Source of the DNA: Rhizobiaceae bacterium
GTDB lineage: Bacteria > Pseudomonadota > Alphaproteobacteria > Rhizobiales > Rhizobiaceae
Direction of reading: 5' to 3'
DNA: 64,000 bases
Assembly: GCA_019635755.1 (NCBI GenBank)
Contig: JAHBYW010000004.1
Location: 372,001 to 436,000, forward strand
The position numbers were made by a program, and so were the translations under genes. A model generated the notes under the pieces. It did no database searches. It had not been told where the DNA came from and saw only the letters and a list, made by a program, of their open reading frames with translations. Of the stretch, positions 44,230-52,887 are shown in pieces. The number at the start of each line of letters is the position of its first letter. The first letter of the stretch is position 1.

Positions 44230-45672
44230 ATGATCGAGAACCGCAATTTCTACATCGACGGCAAGTGGGTGGCGCCGCTCGCGCCCCGCGATTTCGCCGT
44301 GATCGACCCCTCCACCGAGGAGGAGTGCGCCATCATCTCGCTGGGCAGCGACGCCGACACCGATCGCGCCGTCGCCGCGGCCAAGCGGGCCTTCCAGACA
44401 TGGTCGCGCACCACGCCCGAGAGCCGGCTGGCGCTGGTGGAGAAGCTCCTGAAGATCTACGAGCGCCGCGCTCCGGACATGGCCAAGGCCATCAGCCTCG
44501 AGATGGGCGCGCCGATCGACATGGCGCTGGAGAGCCAGGCCGGCGCCGGCTCCTGGCACATCTCCAATTTCATCGAAGCGTTCCGCGACTTCGAGTTCGT
44601 GCGCGTGCCGCCCGGCAAGGCGTCGAAGGATCGCATCTCGATGGAGCCGATCGGCGTCGTCGGGCTGATCACGCCCTGGAACTGGCCGATGAACCAGGTG
44701 ACGCTGAAGGTCGTGCCGGCGGTGCTGGCTGGCTGCACCGTGGTGCTGAAACCGTCCGAGATCGCGCCGCTGTCGTCGATGCTGTTCGCCGAGTACATGG
44801 ACGAGGCCGGTTTCCCGGCCGGTGTGTTCAACCTGGTCAACGGCGACGGCGCCGGGGTCGGCACCCGCCTGTCCACGCACCCCGATGTCGAGATGATCAG
44901 CTTCACCGGCTCGACGCGCGCCGGCATCGCCATCACCAAGGCGTCGGCGGATTCGCTGAAGAAGGTCACGCTGGAGCTCGGCGGCAAAGGCGCGAACATC
45001 GTCTTCGCCGACGCCGACAAGGACGCGGTGAAGCGCGGCGCGCTGCATTGCTTCGAGAACACCGGCCAGAGCTGCAACGCGCCGACCCGCATGCTGGTCG
45101 AACGGCCGATCTATGACGCGGCGGTGCAGACCGCCAAGGAAATCGCCGAGACGATCGGTGTCGCTTCGGCCCACAAGACCGGCGACCATATCGGGCCGGT
45201 CGTTTCGGAACTGCAGTTCAACAAGATCCAGGGCCTTATCCAGAAGGGCATCGACGAAGGCGCCCGCCTCGTGGCCGGCGGCACTGGACGTCCCGCCGGA
45301 CTGAACCGCGGCTATTTCGTGCGTCCGACCGTCTTCGCCGACGTAAGCAACGACATGACGATCGCTCGCGAGGAGATCTTTGGACCGGTCCTCTCGATCC
45401 TGCCGTTCGACACCGAGGACGAAGCGGTCGCCATCGCCAACGAAACGCCCTACGGCCTGACCAATTACGTGCAGTCCCAGGACGGCCAGAAGCGCAACCG
45501 CGTCGGCTTGAAGGTCAAAGCTGGCATGGTGGAGATGAACGGCCAGTCGCGCTCGGCCGGCCTGCCCTTCGGCGGCATCAAGGCGTCGGGCCGCGCCCGC
45601 GAAGGCGGGGTCTGGGGCATCGAGGAATTCCTCGAGTCCAAAGTCGTTTCGGGCTGGGCGCAGGATGCCTGA
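44230..45672 (+). CDS. NAD(P)-dependent aldehyde dehydrogenase
   Basis: 480 aa. The general base Glu lies in TLELGGKGANIVFAD, the nucleophile Cys in ENTGQSCNAPTR, and the cofactor-binding GVVGLITPWNWPMN and FTGSTRAGIAI stretches are complete. EEIFGPVLSILPFDTEDEAV is the usual C-terminal block. Specificity open. A perfect 11-bp hairpin follows the stop. Confidence 0.93.
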   Translation: MIENRNFYIDGKWVAPLAPRDFAVIDPSTEEECAIISLGSDADTDRAVAAAKRAFQTWSRTTPESRLALVEKLLKIYERRAPDMAKAISLEMGAPIDMALESQAGAGSWHISNFIEAFRDFEFVRVPPGKASKDRISMEPIGVVGLITPWNWPMNQVTLKVVPAVLAGCTVVLKPSEIAPLSSMLFAEYMDEAGFPAGVFNLVNGDGAGVGTRLSTHPDVEMISFTGSTRAGIAITKASADSLKKVTLELGGKGANIVFADADKDAVKRGALHCFENTGQSCNAPTRMLVERPIYDAAVQTAKEIAETIGVASAHKTGDHIGPVVSELQFNKIQGLIQKGIDEGARLVAGGTGRPAGLNRGYFVRPTVFADVSNDMTIAREEIFGPVLSILPFDTEDEAVAIANETPYGLTNYVQSQDGQKRNRVGLKVKAGMVEMNGQSRSAGLPFGGIKASGRAREGGVWGIEEFLESKVVSGWAQDA

Positions 45673-45681
45673 CGGAACTGC

Positions 45682-45717
45682 GTTTCCGCCGCCGTGGCGC
45701 GGCGGAAACCGCTCTTT
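45682..45717 (+). terminator. Strong hairpin after aldehyde dehydrogenase gene
   Basis: GTTTCCGCCGC (45682-45692), loop CGTGGC, GCGGCGGAAAC (45699-45709), followed by CGCTCTTT. The stem is perfect; the T tract is short. Confidence 0.7.
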
Positions 45718-45776
45718 GGACCTCTAGGTTTGGGCCAGAAGCGTGGATGGTGCCTCCGGAACTGCGGGAGGCGACA

Positions 45777-47000
45777 GTGCACGGTTCTGGACACGGTGAG
45801 GGTACGGCGTCGGACATCGACGGCCCCTATGCCTGGACGCGGCTCGCCATCTCGGTGCTGCTCGCCACCATCAGCGGCGTCGGCATGTGGTCGGTCGTGG
45901 TCGTGCTGCCTGCCGTGCAGGCAGAGTTCGGCATAGACCGCGCCGCGGCGTCGCTGCCCTATACCGGCACGATGGTGGGCTTTGCCCTGGGCAACGCCTT
46001 TGTCGGTCGCATGGTCGACCGCTGGGGCTTCTGGCCGCCGGCCATGCTGTCTTCGCTGGTTCTCGGTGCCGGCTTCCTGCTCTGCTCGATCGCGCCGTCG
46101 CTCGCCATGTTCACGGCGGTCCAGACGCTGATCGGCGCCGGCGCCGCGGCCGCGTTCGGCCCGCTGATCGCCGACATCTCGCACTGGTTCGCGCGCCGGC
46201 GCGGCATCGCCGTGTCGCTCGCTGCCGCCGGCAACTATTTCGCCGGCGCGATCTGGCCGATCGCCATGCCCTACCTGATGGACATCGGCGGCTGGCGGCT
46301 GACCTACCAGGTCATCGGCGTGATCTGCCTCGTCACCATGGTGCCGCTCGTCCTCATGCTGCGCCGACCCGCACCGCTTCGCGCGTCCGGCGCCCATGGC
46401 GGACCGACGCAATCCATCGCGCTGTCGCCGCGGGCGCTTCAGGCGCTGCTGGTTGCCGCGGGTCTCTCCTGCTGCATGGCCATGTCAATGCCGCAGGTGC
46501 ACATCGTCGCCTACTGCATGGACCTCGGCTACGGGGTGGCGCGTGGCGCGGAGATGCTGTCGGTCATGCTCGCCGCCGGTATCGTCAGCCGGCTGGCGTC
46601 CGGCTTCCTCGCGGATCGCATCGGCGGCGTCCGCACCGTGCTGATCGGTTCCGTCGCGCAGGGCCTGTCGCTGCTTTTCTACATCCCCTTCGACGGCCTC
46701 GCGTCGCTCTATGTCGTGTCGCTGATCTTCGGACTCTCGCAGGGCGGGATCGTACCGAACTACGCAGTCATCGTGCGCGAGTACATGCCGGCGAACGAGG
46801 CCGGAGCCCGCGTCGGCCTGGTGATCATGTCGACGACACTCGGCATGGCCATCGGCGGCTGGATGTCCGGATGGATTTATGAGCTCACCGGCTCCTATTC
46901 CGCCGCGTTCCTCAATGGCATCGCTTGGAATGTTGTCAACGCATCGGTTATGCTGATGCTGCTCTTCAGGTCGAACCGCCTCCAACCCGCACGCGCATGA
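45777..47000 (+). CDS. MFS transporter
   Basis: 407 aa carrier with twelve hydrophobic segments, MFS loop GRMVDRWGFW after TM2 and FLADRIGG in the second half. It resembles monocarboxylate/organic-anion MFS proteins by general layout. GGGAGG five bases before the GTG at 45777 supports that start; an in-frame ATG at 45747 has no good site. The stop overlaps the hydrolase start (ATGA), so it opens a three-gene unit with the hydrolase and the CutC/GNAT fusion. Confidence 0.88.
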   Translation: MHGSGHGEGTASDIDGPYAWTRLAISVLLATISGVGMWSVVVVLPAVQAEFGIDRAAASLPYTGTMVGFALGNAFVGRMVDRWGFWPPAMLSSLVLGAGFLLCSIAPSLAMFTAVQTLIGAGAAAAFGPLIADISHWFARRRGIAVSLAAAGNYFAGAIWPIAMPYLMDIGGWRLTYQVIGVICLVTMVPLVLMLRRPAPLRASGAHGGPTQSIALSPRALQALLVAAGLSCCMAMSMPQVHIVAYCMDLGYGVARGAEMLSVMLAAGIVSRLASGFLADRIGGVRTVLIGSVAQGLSLLFYIPFDGLASLYVVSLIFGLSQGGIVPNYAVIVREYMPANEAGARVGLVIMSTTLGMAIGGWMSGWIYELTGSYSAAFLNGIAWNVVNASVMLMLLFRSNRLQPARA

Positions 47001-47890
47001 CCCGCACCGAACTCGCCGCCCTGCTTGCGCTTCCGCGCCGCGGGCCGACGCCGAAGGCAGTGCGGCGCGAGGTCGAGGACCGCGAAGGCCTTTCGGTGGA
47101 ACGGCTGGCGCTCGACTTTGGCGGCGACCGGCCGGTGCGCGGTATCCTCACGCGCCCCCTCGCCTCGGCCGGCCGCCGCCCCGCCGTCCTTTACTGCCAT
47201 GCGCATGGCGCGGCCTATGACATCGGCGCGTCCGAGCTGCTCGATGGCCGGCGCAGCCTGCTCTCGCCCTACGGCCCGATCCTGGCGAAGCATGGTTTCG
47301 TCACGCTGTGCATCGACATGCCGACGTTCGGCGAGCGCCAGGAGCCGCGCGAGGATCCGCTGGCGAAGGCGCTGCTCTGGCATGGCAGGACGCTGATGGG
47401 CGTCATGCTGGGCGACCTTCTCGCGGCCTTCGCCTACCTGATGCTGCGCGACGACGTCGACCCGATGCGGATCGCGGCGCTCGGGCTGTCGATGGGCGCG
47501 ACCCACGCCTTTTTCCTCGGCGCGCTCGAACCCCGCATGAACCGCCTTGCGCACCTTTGCTGCTACGCCGACTGGGAGTTCCTGGTGACCACCGAGGCAC
47601 ACGACCTGCACGGCCACTACATGACCATTCCCGGCCTTCTGGCGAAGACCTCGGTCGGCGAAATCGCCGGCATGGCGGCGCCGCGGCCGCAGCTCATCTG
47701 CGTCGGCTATCGCGACCCGCTGACGCCCCGCCCCGCGGTCGAACTCGCTTTTCGGCAGACGCAGCAGGCCTACCACGTGGTCAACGCCGACCGCATGCTG
47801 ACGCTGGTCGAGGAATATGACAGCGGCCATGTCGAGACACCGAAGATGCGGGAGGCCGTTCTGGCATTCCTCGAGAAGATGAAGCACTGA
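46997..47890 (+). CDS. Alpha/beta hydrolase (dienelactone hydrolase-like)
   Basis: 297 aa. The strand PAVLYCHAHGAAYDIG holds the oxyanion site, LGLSMGATHAFFLG the nucleophile elbow (Ser in GLSMG), GYRDPLTP the acid Asp, and YDSGHVET the catalytic His. The layout is of the DLH/prolyl-oligopeptidase-like group. Its co-translated partner is an MFS carrier, which suggests that the imported compound is an ester or lactone. Confidence 0.87.
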   Translation: MTRTELAALLALPRRGPTPKAVRREVEDREGLSVERLALDFGGDRPVRGILTRPLASAGRRPAVLYCHAHGAAYDIGASELLDGRRSLLSPYGPILAKHGFVTLCIDMPTFGERQEPREDPLAKALLWHGRTLMGVMLGDLLAAFAYLMLRDDVDPMRIAALGLSMGATHAFFLGALEPRMNRLAHLCCYADWEFLVTTEAHDLHGHYMTIPGLLAKTSVGEIAGMAAPRPQLICVGYRDPLTPRPAVELAFRQTQQAYHVVNADRMLTLVEEYDSGHVETPKMREAVLAFLEKMKH

Positions 47891-47895
47891 TTGCC

Positions 47896-49143
47896 ATGGC
47901 GAGAGCACCCCTCATCGAAGTCTGTGTCGAAGGCATCGACGGCCTGCTGGCGGCGGAGGCCGCCGGCGCCGACCGCGTCGAACTTTGCGCCTCGTTGCTG
48001 GAGGGCGGCCTGACGCCAAGCTTCGGCACGGTGCGCGAAGCACTCGCGCGCACAAAGATCCCCTTCCACGTGATCGTGCGCCCGCGCGGCGGCGACTTCC
48101 TCTACAGCGAAACCGAGTTCGCCTCGATGGTTGCCGACGTGGAGGCTCTGTGCGACCTCGGCGTCGCCGGCGTCGTCGTCGGCTGTCTCGACGCCGACGG
48201 CGCGATCGACGAGCCACGCATGACGGCGCTCGTCCGGGCCGCAGGTGGCATAAACGTCACCTGCCACCGCGCCTTCGACATGACCCGCGACCCGTTCGAA
48301 GCGCTGGAGGCGCTGATCCGATGCGGCGTCGGCCGCGTGCTGACCAGCGGCCAGCGCGACACGGCCGTCGAGGGCGCCGATCTGCTTGCGGACCTGGTTG
48401 TGCGCGCCGGCGACCGCATCATCATTCTCGGCTGCGGCGCGCTCGACCCGGACAACATCGGCGCGGTCCTCGCCAGAACGAAGCTCTGCGAAATGCACTT
48501 CGCGTCGCTGCGCGACGCGCCGAGCGGCATGCGCTTCCGCAATCCACACGTCGGCATGGGCGGTACCGATCTCGACCGCGAATACCGCCTGACCATCACC
48601 GACGGCGACGTGGTCGCACGTACCATCGCCGCGACACGCGCGACTGGCGGGGCTCTCGCGCACGCTTCCGTTGCGTCGGTCGACAAGGCCGACCTTGCCG
48701 ATGTCCTTACGCTGAACAACGAGCACGCCGCCGAACTGTCATGGCTCGAAGCGCCGAAGCTCGCGCACATGATCGGCGAGGCATTCTTCGCAGGGCGGAT
48801 CGGCAGTCGCGACGCCTTCCTCATCGCTTTTGACGAAACGGCGGACTACGACAGCCCGAACTTCCAGTGGTTCCGCGAGCGGCATCCGCGCTTTGCCTAT
48901 ATCGACCGCGTCTGCGTGGCGCCGCATGCGCGCGGGCGCGGCCACGCCCGGCGTCTCTACGAGGCGCTGTTCGCGGCAGCGAAGGCCTCAGGACGGCCGC
49001 TGGTGACGCTGGAGATCAACGCCGAGCCACCCAACCCGGGGTCGGAAGCCTTCCACGCCGCGCTAGGCTTCATCGAGGTCGGATCGGCCGTGATCCACGG
49101 CGGGACGAAGCCCGTGCGCTATTACGAGAAACGGCTGGGTTGA
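47896..49143 (+). CDS. CutC domain fused to GNAT acetyltransferase
   Basis: 415 aa. Residues 1-248 are a CutC TIM barrel (IEVCVEGIDGLLAAEAAGADRVELCASLLEGGLTPS, then VIVRPRGGDFLYS, CHRAFDM and LTSGQRDTAVEGADL). After a ~10-residue linker, residues ~258-415 form a complete GNAT domain with the acetyl-CoA loop VAPHARGRGHARRLY and a HAALGFIEVG motif. The frame is continuous and no internal start with a Shine-Dalgarno is obvious. CutC was linked to copper tolerance, but its activity is unresolved. Third gene of the MFS-hydrolase unit, five bases after the hydrolase stop. Confidence 0.85.
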   Translation: MARAPLIEVCVEGIDGLLAAEAAGADRVELCASLLEGGLTPSFGTVREALARTKIPFHVIVRPRGGDFLYSETEFASMVADVEALCDLGVAGVVVGCLDADGAIDEPRMTALVRAAGGINVTCHRAFDMTRDPFEALEALIRCGVGRVLTSGQRDTAVEGADLLADLVVRAGDRIIILGCGALDPDNIGAVLARTKLCEMHFASLRDAPSGMRFRNPHVGMGGTDLDREYRLTITDGDVVARTIAATRATGGALAHASVASVDKADLADVLTLNNEHAAELSWLEAPKLAHMIGEAFFAGRIGSRDAFLIAFDETADYDSPNFQWFRERHPRFAYIDRVCVAPHARGRGHARRLYEALFAAAKASGRPLVTLEINAEPPNPGSEAFHAALGFIEVGSAVIHGGTKPVRYYEKRLG

Positions 49144-49169
49144 CCATCTCGCCACAGGGCCGCGCCCCG

Positions 49170-49973
49170 TCACTCCGCCCAGCCGGGCTTGCGCTTGCCG
49201 ACGAACGCCGCGATCCCTTCCCGGCCCTCGTCTGACAGCATGGCGTCCGCGAAGGCCTCGGCCGCAACGTCGATCGCCGCCCTGCCCGACACGCCGGCCA
49301 GTGCCAGCACCAGGCTTTTCGTCGCCGCGTTGGCGCCGGGGGCGCAGCGCATGACCTCGGCCCGGATCGCGCCCTCCGCCGCCGCCAGACCATCCGCGTC
49401 CACGACGATGCGGTCCACCAGCCCCAGTGCCGCGGCCTCGCCGGCGTCGATGCGCGCTGCGGTCAGCATGATGCGCCGCGCCGCAGCGGCCCCGATACGG
49501 CCGACGATGAAAGGCGCGATCTGCGCCGGCACGATGCCAAGCGTGGTCTCGGTCAGCGCGAAGCGCGCGTCGCCCGCGGCGACGCAGAAGTCGGCCGCCG
49601 CCGCGAGCCCCAGTCCGCCGGCCATCGCCGCGCCCTCGACCAGCGCCACGGTCACCTGCGGCATCGTGTTGAACCGGTGGAATAGCTCTCCGCCGGCCCG
49701 GCTCATCATCAGCACGGCGTCACGGTCGGCCGTACCCGCCAGCACGGCGGCAAAGCCCTTCACATCACCGCCGGCGCAGAACGTCCCGCCCCTGCCCCGC
49801 AGCGTCACGCCGCGGATCGAGCGGTCCGGCGCGACGGCCTCCAATACGGCCAGAAGGTCCGCAGCCATCTCCGCCGAGAGCGCGTTACGCGTTTCCGGCC
49901 GGTTCAGCCAGATCGTCAGCCATCCGGGCTCGCGCGTGAGCTCCAGCGATGCGGTTTGCAGCAGGTCGGTCAT
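49170..49973 (-). CDS. Enoyl-CoA hydratase/isomerase family protein
   Basis: 267 aa crotonase-fold enzyme. The CoA and oxyanion-hole segments RGRGGTFCAGGDVKGF and VEGAAMAGGLGLAAAADFCVA are intact, followed by ALTETTLGIVPAQIAPFI with a Glu in the position of a catalytic acid. The exact reaction is open (hydratase, isomerase or decarboxylase). The ATG at 49973 sits immediately after a terminator-like hairpin, an unusual arrangement. Same strand as the Gfo/Idh gene, but the hairpin between them lowers read-through. Confidence 0.9.
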   Translation of the reverse strand: MTDLLQTASLELTREPGWLTIWLNRPETRNALSAEMAADLLAVLEAVAPDRSIRGVTLRGRGGTFCAGGDVKGFAAVLAGTADRDAVLMMSRAGGELFHRFNTMPQVTVALVEGAAMAGGLGLAAAADFCVAAGDARFALTETTLGIVPAQIAPFIVGRIGAAAARRIMLTAARIDAGEAAALGLVDRIVVDADGLAAAEGAIRAEVMRCAPGANAATKSLVLALAGVSGRAAIDVAAEAFADAMLSDEGREGIAAFVGKRKPGWAE

Positions 49974-49974
49974 G

Positions 49975-50005
49975 AAAAACCCCGGCGGTGGTGACGCCGG
50001 GGTTT
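49975..50005 (-). terminator. Rho-independent terminator abutting a start codon
   Basis: On the minus strand AAACCCCGGCG (50005-49995), loop TCACCAC, CGCCGGGGTTT (49987-49977), continuing to a T5 run and then CATG. It terminates the Gfo/Idh/MocA transcript. Its 3' arm contains the GGGG that would serve as the Shine-Dalgarno of the enoyl-CoA hydratase gene. Confidence 0.85.
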
Positions 50006-50044
50006 GATCGGGCCTTTGCCTACGCCTGTAAAGACTTGGCGGCT

Positions 50045-51220
50045 CTAGCCGAGCTTCGTCCAGGCGCCGTTCTTCTTCGACGACTTCACGCAGGCCTCCA
50101 CGAAGGCGACGCCCTCGACACCATCCTGCACGGTCGGGAAAATCACGTCCTTCGGCAGCTTGCCGCCCTTCTTGCGCGCGGCGCGGATCGCGCGTGCTGC
50201 TTCCTGGTAGATGTTGGCAAAGCCTTCGAGATAGCCCTCCGGATGACCTGATGGTACGCGGGTCACGCGCGCCGCGGCCGCGCCAGCACCTGCGCCGGAG
50301 CGGGTGATCAGCCGTTTCGGCTCGCCGAACGGCGTGTACCAGAGGTAGTTCGGGTCGGCCTGTACCCATTCGATGCCGCCCTTGGTGCCGTAGACGCGGA
50401 TCTTCAGGCCGTTCTCGTTGCCCGGCGCCACCTGGCTCGCCCAGATCATGCCCTTGGCTCCGCCCTTGAAGCGCAGCATGACGTTGGCATTGTCGTCCAG
50501 CACGCGGCCGTCGACGAACGCGTCGATGTCGGCCGAAAGCTGGTGCAGTTCCAACCCGGTGATGAAGCGCGCGAGATTGTAGGCGTGCGTTCCAATGTCG
50601 CCGAGTGCACCGCCGGCTCCCGACTTCGCCGGGTCGACGCGCCATGACGCCTGCTTCTGGCCAGTGGCCTCGATGTTGGTCGTCAGCCAGTCCTGCGGAT
50701 ATTCCGCCTGCACCACGCGCAGATCGCCGAGCTGGCCGCTGGCCACCATCTCGCGCGCGTGGCGCACCATCGGATAGCCGGTGTAGTTGTGCGTCAGCAC
50801 GAACACCTTGCCCGTCTTCTGGACAAGCGCCGCGAGCTTCTTTGCGTCGGCCAGCGTCGAGGTCAGCGGCTTGTCGCAGATGACATGGATGCCGGCCTCA
50901 AGGAACGCCTTGGCGGCCGGATAGTGCACGTGATTGGGCGTCACGATCGCCACGGCCTCGATGCCGTCGGCTCTGACAGCCTCCGCCTTGGCCATTTCCG
51001 CGAACGACCCGTAGCTGCGGGACGGATCGAGGTTCAGTTCGGCGGCCGACGCCTTCGCCCGCGCCGGGTCCGAAGACAGCGCGCCGGCGACGAGCTGGAA
51101 CTCGCCGTCCATGCGCGCCGCTATACGGTGCACGCCGCCGATGAAGGCACCCTGCCCGCCGCCCACCATGCCGTAGCGGATCGGTCCGCTGCCCGATTCA
51201 ACCTGCCTGCCGCTGACCAC
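50045..51220 (-). CDS. Gfo/Idh/MocA family oxidoreductase
   Basis: 391 aa NAD(P)-dependent sugar or polyol dehydrogenase. The Rossmann motif GMVGGGQGAFIGGVHR opens it; the family's EKP motif reads CDKPLT; GGALGDIGTHAYNLARF carries the catalytic Asp/His. The starting GTG at 51220 has GGGAGGA 7 bases upstream. The family oxidises sugars at C2, C3 or other positions. The TIM-barrel isomerase gene (51349) lies 128 bases upstream on the same strand, so they probably act in sequence. Confidence 0.93.
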   Translation of the reverse strand: MVSGRQVESGSGPIRYGMVGGGQGAFIGGVHRIAARMDGEFQLVAGALSSDPARAKASAAELNLDPSRSYGSFAEMAKAEAVRADGIEAVAIVTPNHVHYPAAKAFLEAGIHVICDKPLTSTLADAKKLAALVQKTGKVFVLTHNYTGYPMVRHAREMVASGQLGDLRVVQAEYPQDWLTTNIEATGQKQASWRVDPAKSGAGGALGDIGTHAYNLARFITGLELHQLSADIDAFVDGRVLDDNANVMLRFKGGAKGMIWASQVAPGNENGLKIRVYGTKGGIEWVQADPNYLWYTPFGEPKRLITRSGAGAGAAAARVTRVPSGHPEGYLEGFANIYQEAARAIRAARKKGGKLPKDVIFPTVQDGVEGVAFVEACVKSSKKNGAWTKLG

Positions 51221-51348
51221 GTTTCGATCCTCCCGGTGAATAGTGAATGGTCATGGTGAATGCTGGCTCGCCAGGGTGGACGGCGACATGGAGGCGCTGG
51301 CAGACCAGCCTCGCCGCCATTTGCCGTTCGCCATTCACCTGTGTGCCG

Positions 51349-52404
51349 TCAGATCCCCATCATCTGCCGAAGCAGCTTCTTGTCGGTGGAGCCGCCCGCG
51401 AAGTCGTCGAAGGCGCGCTCTGTCACCTGGATCAGATGGCTCTGGATAAAGGGCGCGCCCTCGGCCGCACCCTGCTCGGGATGCTTGATGCAGCATTCCC
51501 ACTCCAGCACCGCCCAGCGGTCGTAGCCATATTGAGCGAGCTTGGAGAAGATCGCGCCGAAATCGACCTGTCCGTCGCCCAGCGACCGGAACCGTCCGGC
51601 CCGCTCCAGCCAGCCCGCATAACCGGAATAGACGCCCTGCCGGCCGGTCGGGTTGAACTCGGCGTCCTTCACATGAAAGGCCGAGATGCGCTCGTGATAG
51701 ATGTCGATGAACGCCAGATAGTCGAGCTGCTGCAGCACGAAGTGCGAGGGATCGTAGTTGATCGTGCAGCGCTTGTGGCCACCGACCGCGTCGAGGAACA
51801 TCTCGAAGGTCGCACCGTCGAAGACGTCCTCGCCCGGATGAATCTCGTAGCCGAGATCGACACCGTTCTCCTCATAGACGTCGAGGATAGGCTTCCAGCG
51901 CTTGCCGAGTTCGCCAAACGCCTCCTCGATGAGGCCTGCGGGACGCTGCGGCCATGGGTAGAGGTAAGGAAAGGCCAGAGCGCCCGTGAAGGAGACGGAC
52001 GCCTTCAGGCCGAGCGTCTTCGACGCCTTGGCCGCCATCTTGACCTGATCAACCGCCCACTTCTGCCGGGCTTTCGGATTGTTGTGGACGCTGGACGGCG
52101 CGAATGCATCGAACTGCGCATCGTAGGCGGGATGCACCGCGACCAGCTGGCCCTGCAGGTGCGTCGACAGCTCGGTGATCTCGACGCCGGCGTCCCTGCA
52201 GATGCCCTTTACTTCGTCGCAATAGGCCTTCGACGAGGCGGCCTTCTTGAGGTCGAACAGCCGCCCGTCCCATGTCGGGATCTGGATGCCCTTGTAGCCC
52301 AGCCCGGCCGCCCACTTGGCCATCGACGGCAGCGAATTGAACGGTTCCGCGTCACCGGCGAACTGCGCCAGGAAGATCGCTGGCCCCTTGATGTTGGACG
52401 GCAT
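51349..52404 (-). CDS. Sugar phosphate isomerase/epimerase family (TIM barrel)
   Basis: 351 aa AP-endonuclease-2/xylose-isomerase-like barrel. Probable metal ligands are the Glu in GYEIHPGED, the Asp in NYDPSHF, the His in FHVKDAEF and the Glu in LEWECC. The family covers inosose dehydratase, hydroxypyruvate isomerase and keto-sugar epimerases, and in recent work also C- and O-glycoside cleavage of 3-keto-sugars. It is paired with the Gfo/Idh gene. First gene of the leftward arm of the 52.4-52.9 kb control region. Confidence 0.9.
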   Translation of the reverse strand: MPSNIKGPAIFLAQFAGDAEPFNSLPSMAKWAAGLGYKGIQIPTWDGRLFDLKKAASSKAYCDEVKGICRDAGVEITELSTHLQGQLVAVHPAYDAQFDAFAPSSVHNNPKARQKWAVDQVKMAAKASKTLGLKASVSFTGALAFPYLYPWPQRPAGLIEEAFGELGKRWKPILDVYEENGVDLGYEIHPGEDVFDGATFEMFLDAVGGHKRCTINYDPSHFVLQQLDYLAFIDIYHERISAFHVKDAEFNPTGRQGVYSGYAGWLERAGRFRSLGDGQVDFGAIFSKLAQYGYDRWAVLEWECCIKHPEQGAAEGAPFIQSHLIQVTERAFDDFAGGSTDKKLLRQMMGI

Positions 52405-52600
52405 TTCCCTCTCCTACCTCGGCTGGGTGCGCGCCATGATGCCTCGTGGCGTCGACTGGTGTTTCATCCCATGGGCCGCACGGTGCCGCAAGGCGCGGCC
52501 CGGCCGTTTCGCAAACGCGCGCGGCAGACGGTGAGCGGAGCCGGCCGTATCCCGCCCGACACGGCCGGTCCCACTGTATCGCCCCACAACCCTGCACTTC

Positions 52601-52611
52601 TGGTATGACCA
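52601..52611. promoter_or_regulatory. FadR/GntR-type operator site 1
   Basis: TGGT-ATG-ACCA, a perfect dyad fitting the FadR-family consensus T-N-G-T-N3-A-C-N-A. It lies about 197 bases upstream of the leftward isomerase start. Confidence 0.7.
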
Positions 52612-52780
52612 AACTCGTTTGGCCCGTCAAGGCCCGGAAATGGCCCGAGGGAACCGTCGCGGCCGCCGATCGGTGGGTATTTAATGCACAAATTCAGGTG
52701 CTTATCGTCCGCTCGGATACTCGACTATGGTTTGCTTGCCGCCTGAAATGAAATGGGATACGAATCGCCGCACACCTAAT

Positions 52781-52791
52781 TGGTAGAACCA
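52781..52791. promoter_or_regulatory. FadR/GntR-type operator site 2
   Basis: TGGT-AGA-ACCA, a second perfect match to the same consensus, 180 bases from site 1 and 97 bases before the rightward epimerase start. The regulator is probably the GntR gene at 55156. Confidence 0.72.
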
Positions 52792-52887
52792 GTTCTCTGC
52801 GACTGGGGCGCCTTGCGGGGGAGGTAACTGGGACCCGGCGGCTGGCGACGGGACCCGTTTTGAGGCGATCTCTGGGAAGGACATACG

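Larger units (their letters stand above)
52405..52887. promoter_or_regulatory. 483-bp divergent control region of the catabolic island
   Basis: No gene is apparent. It separates the leftward arm (isomerase, Gfo/Idh) from the rightward arm (epimerase, MLE enzyme, GntR, dehydrogenase). Two FadR-type operator sites (52601-52611, 52781-52791) are described separately. TTGCCG (52736-52741) with TACGAA (52759-52764), 17 bases apart, is a weak candidate promoter reading right, with one operator just downstream. The middle part is more AT-rich than the flanks. Confidence 0.65.
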
